From Planctomycetota bacterium (GTDB lineage Bacteria; Planctomycetota; UBA8108; UBA1146; JAJFFE01): a stretch of DNA of 12,907 nt. Made by a program: the position numbers and the translations under genes. The notes beneath the pieces are model-generated. The model was not told where the DNA came from. It worked only from the letters and a program-made list of their open reading frames with translations, and made no database searches. The stretch is taken from positions 1-12,907 of the forward strand of contig JAGQRC010000036.1 in NCBI GenBank assembly GCA_020425835.1. Direction: 5' to 3'. Positions 6,082-12,907 of this stretch are shown here, in pieces. The stretch's first letter is position 1; every line of letters begins with the position of its first letter.

Positions 6082-7052
6082 GAGCCATCGGATACCGCCG
6101 TACACCGATCACCTCGGTGGACAGCACGCCATCGGATCGACACACCTACGCCCATCTCAGTCGCTCCGTCTCGGCGCCGTACCGGGCACGAAGAGCGGTG
6201 ACGCAACCATCGTCTCGTCTTCCCGACTGGATCCTCCAGCATTGCCAGTGGCTCTTGTCGCTCCTCGGTCGCGGTCGCCGTTCGTTCGCTCGCTCGGGCC
6301 GGACTCCCGCTCTCGCCACTCGATCCATCTCGTGGATCGTCGTCGTCGGCGCCGTTCTCGTTCCCGGCCTCCTGTCCGCACAGGGCCTTCAGGACTTCGA
6401 CCCGCTCTCGCGGGACAACCTCTCCGTGTCGCTGAAGATGCTCAGCATCCTCACGCTGCTCACCCTCGCGCCGACGATTCTCCTCCTGACCACCGCCTTC
6501 CCGAGGATCGTCATCGTCCTCGGATTCGTGCGGCGAGCGCTCAGCACCCAAGAGGTTCCACCCAACCAGGTGATCATCGGCCTGGCGCTCATCCTGACCT
6601 TCTTCGTCATGGGGCCGACGCTCAACCGGATCAAGAACGAGGCGCTGTTGCCCTATCTGGACGGGATGCCCGATGCCGAGGCTCTCGAGATCGGCGTCTC
6701 GCACCTCCGTGACTTCATGTGGCGACAGACCGACCCCGACAGCCTCGACGTGATGATCGAGCTTTCGACGGACGCCGAGGTCGACGCAGCGGAGGAGATG
6801 ACCCTCGATCAGGTTCCGCTCTTCACCTTGGTCCCGGCCTTCCTCCTGAGCGAGCTCAAGCGGGCATTCGAGATGGGCTTCATGATCTACCTGCCCTTCG
6901 TCGTGATCGACCTGGTCGTCGCGTCGACGCTCATTTCCATGGGGATGCTGGTGCTCCCGCCGGTCCTGATCTCGTTGCCGTTCAAGATTCTCGTCTTCGT
7001 ACTCGTCGACGGGTGGGAGATCATCGTGACCCAACTCGTCGCCAGCTTCTGA
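6078..7052 (+). CDS. fliP: Flagellar export gate protein FliP with long N-terminal presequence
   Basis: FliP forms the pentameric core of the export gate (FliP5Q4R1). The mature region is unmistakable: LTLAPTILLLTTAFPRIVIVLGFVRRAL, then the EVPPNQVIIGLALILTFFVMGP block, the periplasmic insertion, and FEMGFMIYLPFVVIDLVVASTLISMGM to the C-terminus, with the gate methionines in MGFM. A signal peptide h-region spans residues about 83-99 and ends in LLSAQG, giving a mature protein of about 222 residues, as in E. coli. The GTG at 6078 overlaps the fliO stop and gives 324 residues, which puts about 100 residues before the mature part. Alternative in-frame starts are GTG at 6198 (284 aa, weak GAAGAG before it) and TTG at 6255 (266 aa). 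No start codon lies between 6258 and the mature region. The assignment is certain; the start is not. Confidence 0.92.
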   Translation: MRAIGYRRTPITSVDSTPSDRHTYAHLSRSVSAPYRARRAVTQPSSRLPDWILQHCQWLLSLLGRGRRSFARSGRTPALATRSISWIVVVGAVLVPGLLSAQGLQDFDPLSRDNLSVSLKMLSILTLLTLAPTILLLTTAFPRIVIVLGFVRRALSTQEVPPNQVIIGLALILTFFVMGPTLNRIKNEALLPYLDGMPDAEALEIGVSHLRDFMWRQTDPDSLDVMIELSTDAEVDAAEEMTLDQVPLFTLVPAFLLSELKRAFEMGFMIYLPFVVIDLVVASTLISMGMLVLPPVLISLPFKILVFVLVDGWEIIVTQLVASF

Positions 7053-7053
7053 C

Positions 7054-7057
7054 GGAG
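7054..7057 (+). promoter_or_regulatory. Ribosome binding site that fixes the fliQ start
   Basis: GGAG stands six bases before the GTG at 7064, just past the fliP stop at 7050-7052. It supports a 97-residue FliQ and argues against longer readings of the same frame, which would run deep into fliP. Confidence 0.65.
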
Positions 7058-7063
7058 AGCCTC

Positions 7064-7357
7064 GTGGACCAGCTCGACCAGATCGATCGCGTCGTCGACG
7101 TCTTCCGTGAGGCGCTGATCATGGTGATGCAGCTCTCCCTTCCGCTCCTCGCGGTGGGGCTGATCGTCGGTCTCTCGGTCAGCCTGTTCCAGGCGATGAC
7201 TCAGATCCAGGAGCAGACCCTCGCGTTCATTCCCAAGATCCTCGCGGTCGTGGCGACGTTGATCTTCCTCCTGCCCACGCTGCTGCGGTGGACCCTGGAG
7301 TACACGTCCAGAGTCCTGTTCGACCTGTCATTCCTGTCACCCGGCGCTGGAACCTGA
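7064..7357 (+). CDS. fliQ: Flagellar export gate protein FliQ
   Basis: FliQ is a small two-helix component of the export gate that packs around the FliP/FliR core. With the GTG start at 7064 it is 97 residues, against 89 in E. coli. Membrane helix 1 is at about 18-41, followed by the signature FQAMTQIQEQTLAFIPK (42-58) and helix 2 at about 58-77. The N-terminus has a short acidic helix, DQLDQIDRVVDVFREAL. The open frame extends far upstream inside fliP, but that part reads as an out-of-frame shadow of fliP. The gene starts 11 bases after fliP and ends three bases before fliR. Confidence 0.93.
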   Translation: MDQLDQIDRVVDVFREALIMVMQLSLPLLAVGLIVGLSVSLFQAMTQIQEQTLAFIPKILAVVATLIFLLPTLLRWTLEYTSRVLFDLSFLSPGAGT

Positions 7358-7360
7358 TCC

Positions 7361-8173
7361 GTGACGCTGTCGATGCTGAACTACCTCAACGATGGCATGG
7401 CCGCCTTCCTCCTCGTCTTCTTCAGGATGACGGGCGTGGTCCTGGCAGCACCGATGCTCGCGAATCCGGGGCTTCCTCCCCGGATTCGAGTGTGGTTCGC
7501 GTTCGCGCTCGCCGTGGTGGTCTTCCCGATCGTCCAGTCCCGATCGGAGAGCGGAGCGTTCCTCACGCTCTTCCGGAGCGAAGCGATGACCGTGCTCGCG
7601 GTCGGCTCCGAGCTCGCGATCGGCTGGGTGATGGGCTGGACCGCCTCGATCGCCCTGTACGCGGCCCAGTTCGCGGGGCACATCGTCGGGCAGGAGGTCG
7701 GGATCTCGATCGGCGACGTCTTCGATCCGATCACCCAGACCTCGGCGTCGCCGTACGCCAACCTGTTCCTGACCGTGGCCACTCTGGTCTTCGTGGTCTG
7801 TGGCGGACACCTCGCGCTGTTCGAGGCCGTGGTCAAGACGTTCGACAGTGCGCCGATCGGGGGTCTCTTCGACGTCTCACCCCAGTCGGCCATGCTCATG
7901 GCGCGGGACTTCGGTTCCGAGATCTTCTCGCTCGGTCTGCGGCTCGCGCTTCCCACCATGCTCGCTCTGCTGATTGCGACGATCTCCATGGCGATCCTCG
8001 CGCGCGCCGTTCCCGAGATGAACATTTTCATCGTCGGCTTCACGATTCGCATCGTCGCGGGCCTCTTCGTCGTCGTGTTGATGGTTCCCCTGATGATCCA
8101 GCTCATGACGGAGTTCGTGAGCGGGACCACCGAGTACTTCGGCGAGCTCCAGCTCCTCTGGGAGAGGGGGTAG
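7361..8173 (+). CDS. fliR: Flagellar export gate protein FliR
   Basis: FliR is the single-copy membrane subunit that completes the FliPQR gate and contacts FlhB. The 270 residues are hydrophobic throughout with about six membrane segments. Family landmarks are the N-terminal FFRMTGVVLAAPMLANPGLPPRIRVWFAFALAVVVFP, the conserved AAQFAGHIVGQEVGISIGDVFDP, and the C-terminal LRLALPTMLALLIATISMAILARAVPEMNIFIVGFTIRI. The GTG at 7361 is three bases after the fliQ stop. An ATG four codons in, at 7373, is an alternative start. The stop is three bases before flhB, so coupled translation is likely. Confidence 0.95.
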   Translation: MTLSMLNYLNDGMAAFLLVFFRMTGVVLAAPMLANPGLPPRIRVWFAFALAVVVFPIVQSRSESGAFLTLFRSEAMTVLAVGSELAIGWVMGWTASIALYAAQFAGHIVGQEVGISIGDVFDPITQTSASPYANLFLTVATLVFVVCGGHLALFEAVVKTFDSAPIGGLFDVSPQSAMLMARDFGSEIFSLGLRLALPTMLALLIATISMAILARAVPEMNIFIVGFTIRIVAGLFVVVLMVPLMIQLMTEFVSGTTEYFGELQLLWERG

Positions 8174-8176
8174 GCG

Positions 8177-9280
8177 GTGGCCGAGGAATTCGCGGGCGAG
8201 AAGACCGAACCGGCAACCCCTCGCAAGCGTCAGGAGGCGCGCGAGAAGGGCCAGGTCGCTCGGAGCCAGGATCTGAGCACCGCGCTCCTGATGCTCGCCG
8301 CGTTCTCGATCCTGTTCGGCTGGGGCGAGACGCTGGTGGAGGACATGGGATCGATCGTTCGATCCGCGTTCCTCGGTCTCGGTGAAGGTCGACTCACCTT
8401 CGACAACGTGGTCCACCACGCGTTCATCGGCTTCCCGCGACTCCTGCTGGCGGTCGCTCCCATACTGGTCGGACTCTTCGCCCTCGGCTTCCTCGTCAAT
8501 GTCGCGCAAGTCGGCTGGTTCGTCTCCGTGGACCCGCTCGCGCCGCGGATCGACAAGCTCAACCCGCTCAAGGGCCTTCAGCGGATCTTCTCGGTCCGAG
8601 GGCTCGCTCGACTTGGTTTCGGGATCCTGAAGCTCACCATCGTCGGGGTCGTGCTCTATGTGTCGTACCAGCGGCTCTTCGATCCCGAGCGCGACGAGAA
8701 CGTCTTCACGCTGTTCTTCGTCGACCTTCCCCAAGCGATCCACATCGCCAACCAGGCGCTCTTCCACACCGGAGGGGTCGCTTGTCTCGCCCTTCTCGCC
8801 CTCGCTCTCCTCGACTTCGCCTTCCAGCGGTGGCGTCACGAGATCGACCTGCGCATGACCAAGCAGGAGGTCAAGGAGGAGCACAAGCGAATGGACGGGG
8901 ACCCGAAGCTCAAGGAGCGGCGGCGACGCGTGGGGCAGCAGCTCGCGCTGCAGCGGATGATGCTGGAGGTGCCGAAGGCGGATGTCGTGATCACCAACCC
9001 GACGCACTTCGCCTGTGCGATTCGCTACAAGGAGGAAGAGGGGCGTGCTCCCCGCTTGGTGGCCAAGGGGAAGGACTTCCTGGCTCAGAGGATCCGGCAG
9101 GTGGCGATCGACAACGAGGTGCCGATCGTCGAGGACCCGCCGCTGGCGCGAAGCATCTACGGGACGACCGAGATCGGCGAGGAGATCCCGCCCGAGTTGT
9201 ACAACCAGGTCGCCCGGGTTCTGGCGTACGTCTACCGACTCGGTCGGAAGCCGGTCGGCTCCGGAAGCGAGAGGGGCTGA
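8177..9280 (+). CDS. flhB: Flagellar export switch protein FlhB (autocleaving)
   Basis: FlhB switches the export apparatus from rod/hook to filament substrates. The N-terminal segment EKTEPATPRKRQEAREKGQVARSQD is the standard family opening. Four membrane segments lie within about residues 30-215. The linker shows MTKQEVKEEHKRMDGDPKLKERRRR, the conserved region leading into the cytoplasmic domain. The autocleavage site NPTH is at residues 274-277, followed by FACAIRYK, VAKGKDFLAQRIRQVA and the PLARSIYG segment. So the self-cleaving and gate-contacting parts are intact. The length of 367 is close to the usual 350-380. The GTG start at 8177 has purine-rich GGGAGAGGGGG just upstream, within the end of fliR. 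flhA begins six bases after the stop. Confidence 0.96.
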   Translation: MAEEFAGEKTEPATPRKRQEAREKGQVARSQDLSTALLMLAAFSILFGWGETLVEDMGSIVRSAFLGLGEGRLTFDNVVHHAFIGFPRLLLAVAPILVGLFALGFLVNVAQVGWFVSVDPLAPRIDKLNPLKGLQRIFSVRGLARLGFGILKLTIVGVVLYVSYQRLFDPERDENVFTLFFVDLPQAIHIANQALFHTGGVACLALLALALLDFAFQRWRHEIDLRMTKQEVKEEHKRMDGDPKLKERRRRVGQQLALQRMMLEVPKADVVITNPTHFACAIRYKEEEGRAPRLVAKGKDFLAQRIRQVAIDNEVPIVEDPPLARSIYGTTEIGEEIPPELYNQVARVLAYVYRLGRKPVGSGSERG

Positions 9281-9286
9281 TCGGTC

Positions 9287-11368
<2,082 letters not shown>

Positions 11369-11402
11369 TGCGTGGTACATGGGGTGAGGAACGAGGAAGA
11401 AG

Positions 11403-11453
11403 ATGAACTGGGTGCGTCAACCGATCGGACTCTGGAATGGTCAACCCTGCTGA
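11403..11453 (+). other. Possible 16-codon upstream ORF overlapping the flhF start
   Basis: ATG at 11403 is preceded by GAGGA at 11393-11397 with five bases between, a better ribosome binding site than the one before flhF. The frame reads MNWVRQPIGLWNGQPC and stops at 11451-11453, 14 bases past the flhF ATG and in a different frame. Ribosomes ending here could feed flhF by translational coupling. It may equally be chance, because so short a frame carries no coding evidence. Confidence 0.3.
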
Positions 11454-12867
11454 GACGAACTCGACTCCGCTGATCCGGGTGCAGGCGGCGAGCTACCGCG
11501 AAGCCCTGGAGCGGATCCAGGCCGAGTACGGACCGGACTTCCGCATCGTGCGGACGGGCGTCGTGTCCAGGAACGGCTTGGCGGGAGTGGTCGGAGGGCG
11601 AGCGATCGAGGTCTTCCTCGCTCCCGCCGAAACCTCCACCGAGATCGATCGACGTTCTCCGGAACCGGCAGCGTCGAGTGTCGCGGAGCCGCGACCCTCG
11701 ATCACCGGGGCGTCCGGTATGGGTAGTCGTGTCGTCAGTCCGGCGGCCGCCGCGCTCGCGGCGAAGTACCTCGGTGTGCCGACGAGCAGCATCCCGGTCC
11801 CGCCGGTGAGGACACTCGCTCCCGAACGAGCCGACGCCGCGGATCGAGATCTCCAACGGCAGGTTCGTCGACTCTTGCGCGAGCGCGAGACCCCACCGTT
11901 CGAGGTCCCGAACTCGTCGGTCGAGCGGACGCCGATGCACGCGCGGGTCCTCTTGGAGGCGTTCGAGCGCATGAGGCGGGAGGCGGCGACGACCGTCTCC
12001 GAGCCGAAGCCGGAGTCCGAGTCGAGCCTGGGGTCGTCGTGTGCGCCGGGCCACCCGATCCTCCGCGCCGCCAGTCGGCTGATGATGGCCAACGGGTTCT
12101 CTGCGGAAGTGACCGCCACGATCTCCGCGAGTCTCCGGCAGCGGCGCTTCGAGGTCGGGAGCGACGTCGATGAGCGACTCGCCGAACAGGAGGCTCGACG
12201 ACATCTCGGCGAGCTTCTTCGTCCGAAGCTCCCGCCCTGCGTCCCGATCCCGTTGAAGGACCGCTCGGAGTCGGAGGGACCGTTGGTGATCGCGCTGGTG
12301 GGGCCGACGGGCGTCGGGAAGACGACGACCATCGCAAAGCTCTCTGCGCCACTGCGTCTCGTCCACGGCCGGCGTGTCGTGCTGGTCACCCTCGACACGT
12401 ACCGATTGGGCGCCGTCGAGCAGATCCGACGGTACGGTGAGATCGTCGGACTCGAGGTGCAGACCGTCGAGCGACCCGAGGAGTTGCTCGCGATTCGACA
12501 GGGATTGACCCATCGCGATCTGGTCTTCGTCGACACCGCCGGTTCCAGCCCGAAGTGCAGTGAGCCGCTCGAGCACGTCCGTCGATGTTTGGCCCCGATC
12601 GGCGATGTGGAGGTGCATCTCTGCGTCTCCGCCAGCTGCTCGCGCGCAACGATGGTCCGCGTCGCTCAGCGGTTTCGCGATCTCTCGTACGATCGAGTCC
12701 TCGTCACCAAGGGCGACGAGTCCGAGGGCGCGGGAGCGCTACTCGACCTCTTCGGCGTGGCCAAGGTCCCGGTGTCCTACCTGACCAGCGGGCAGGGGGT
12801 TCCCGAAGACATCGCGACCGCGACCGCAGACCGACTCGAGTCCCTGATCCTGGGAGCGAGCTCATGA
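11437..12867 (+). CDS. flhF: Flagellar SRP-family GTPase FlhF
   Basis: FlhF is a GTPase related to Ffh and FtsY that helps set where and how many flagella form. The N-terminal B domain (about 5-65) shows RVQAASYREALERIQAEYGPDFRIVRT. A variable linker rich in Pro, Ser and Arg follows. The N domain (about 165-280) precedes the G domain, where all nucleotide-binding motifs are visible: P-loop GPTGVGKTTT at 289-298, DTYRLGAVEQ from 320, DTAG at 366-369, TKGD at 424-427 and SGQGVPEDI at 451-459. The residue after DTAG is serine rather than the arginine of Ffh/FtsY. The length of 476 is within the family range. The ATG at 11437 has only a weak TGGA before it, and an in-frame TGA at 11404 rules out an earlier start. 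The stop overlaps the next ATG in ATGA (12864-12867), the usual link between FlhF and FlhG. Confidence 0.95.
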   Translation: MVNPAETNSTPLIRVQAASYREALERIQAEYGPDFRIVRTGVVSRNGLAGVVGGRAIEVFLAPAETSTEIDRRSPEPAASSVAEPRPSITGASGMGSRVVSPAAAALAAKYLGVPTSSIPVPPVRTLAPERADAADRDLQRQVRRLLRERETPPFEVPNSSVERTPMHARVLLEAFERMRREAATTVSEPKPESESSLGSSCAPGHPILRAASRLMMANGFSAEVTATISASLRQRRFEVGSDVDERLAEQEARRHLGELLRPKLPPCVPIPLKDRSESEGPLVIALVGPTGVGKTTTIAKLSAPLRLVHGRRVVLVTLDTYRLGAVEQIRRYGEIVGLEVQTVERPEELLAIRQGLTHRDLVFVDTAGSSPKCSEPLEHVRRCLAPIGDVEVHLCVSASCSRATMVRVAQRFRDLSYDRVLVTKGDESEGAGALLDLFGVAKVPVSYLTSGQGVPEDIATATADRLESLILGASS

Positions 12868-12907
12868 GCCAGGAACAGCATCTTCGCGAATGGGTGATCC
12901 AGAGCGA
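12864..12907 (+). CDS. flhG: Probable FlhG (MinD-like ATPase), first 14 codons only
   Basis: Only the start is inside the window: MSQEQHLREWVIQS and two bases of the next codon. The ATG overlaps the flhF stop by four bases, the typical flhF-flhG arrangement. SQEQHLR lines up with the N-terminal DQAxxLR motif by which FlhG activates the FlhF GTPase, keeping Q, L and R. The ATPase motifs would lie beyond the window, so the call rests on context plus this short match. Confidence 0.65.
   Translation, partial: MSQEQHLREWVIQS

Noticed and set aside
5565..7034. 489-codon open frame on the minus strand opposite fliO and fliP
   Set aside because: It has the same antisense composition bias, no recognisable domain, and lies fully opposite fliO/fliP coding sequence.
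8348..8365. Perfect 7-bp inverted repeat GGATCGA-TCGT-TCGATCC inside flhB
   Set aside because: It lies within conserved coding sequence in a genome where GATC and TCGA words are very common. A similar chance repeat occurs in flhA near 10435.
11369..11402. Possible sigma-54 promoter in the flhA-flhF gap (TGGTAC)
   Set aside because: There is no GC-containing -12 element at the required spacing, so the match is only partial.

Overview
This window is one stretch of a bacterial flagellar gene cluster in high-GC DNA. Every gene I can support is on the plus strand. In order they are flgE (5' end cut off by the window), flbD, motA, motB, fliL, fliN, fliO, fliP, fliQ, fliR, flhB, flhA, flhF and the first codons of a probable flhG. 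Long antisense ORFs are present but look like shadows of the sense genes. I saw no mobile element, CRISPR array, tRNA or rRNA.

Layout. Positions 1-2113 carry the rod/hook end: a large FlgE-type hook protein and the small FlbD protein. A 73-base gap (2114-2186) holds two adjacent hairpins. Positions 2187-4982 encode the motor: stator MotA/MotB, the stator-associated FliL, and the C-ring protein FliN. Positions 5005-11368 encode the membrane part of the flagellar type III export apparatus (FliO, FliP, FliQ, FliR, FlhB, FlhA). Positions 11437-12907 encode FlhF (an SRP-family GTPase that helps set flagellar position and number) and the start of its probable partner FlhG. Genes are tightly packed. 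There are 4-base start/stop overlaps at motA/motB, fliO/fliP and flhF/flhG, and gaps of 3-30 bases elsewhere. Only flbD-motA (73 bases) and flhA-flhF (68 bases) have longer gaps. This points to one long operon or a few co-transcribed blocks with translational coupling. No gene-free stretch exceeds 300 bases. I recognise no promoter.

Organism. The high GC, the long FlgE with its 'ASGEVGGQGAL'-type segment and inserted beta modules, and the flgE-flbD-motAB-fliL-fliN-fliOPQR-flhBA-flhFG order suggest a non-proteobacterial lineage. Planctomycetota is my best guess, from memory of such proteins and with moderate confidence only. PomA/PomB-like features of the stator, the very acidic hook protein and the acidic FliN tail would fit a marine or saline habitat (inference).

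Novelty. The core system is well known. The points worth a second look are: no fliM between fliL and fliN, with an EIDALL-like segment in FliN; a strong 10-bp hairpin before motA; an unusually long FliP presequence beside a G7 tract at the fliO/fliP junction; a hook protein with a single lysine in its visible 624 residues; and a chain of tiny overlapping ORFs between flhA and flhF.
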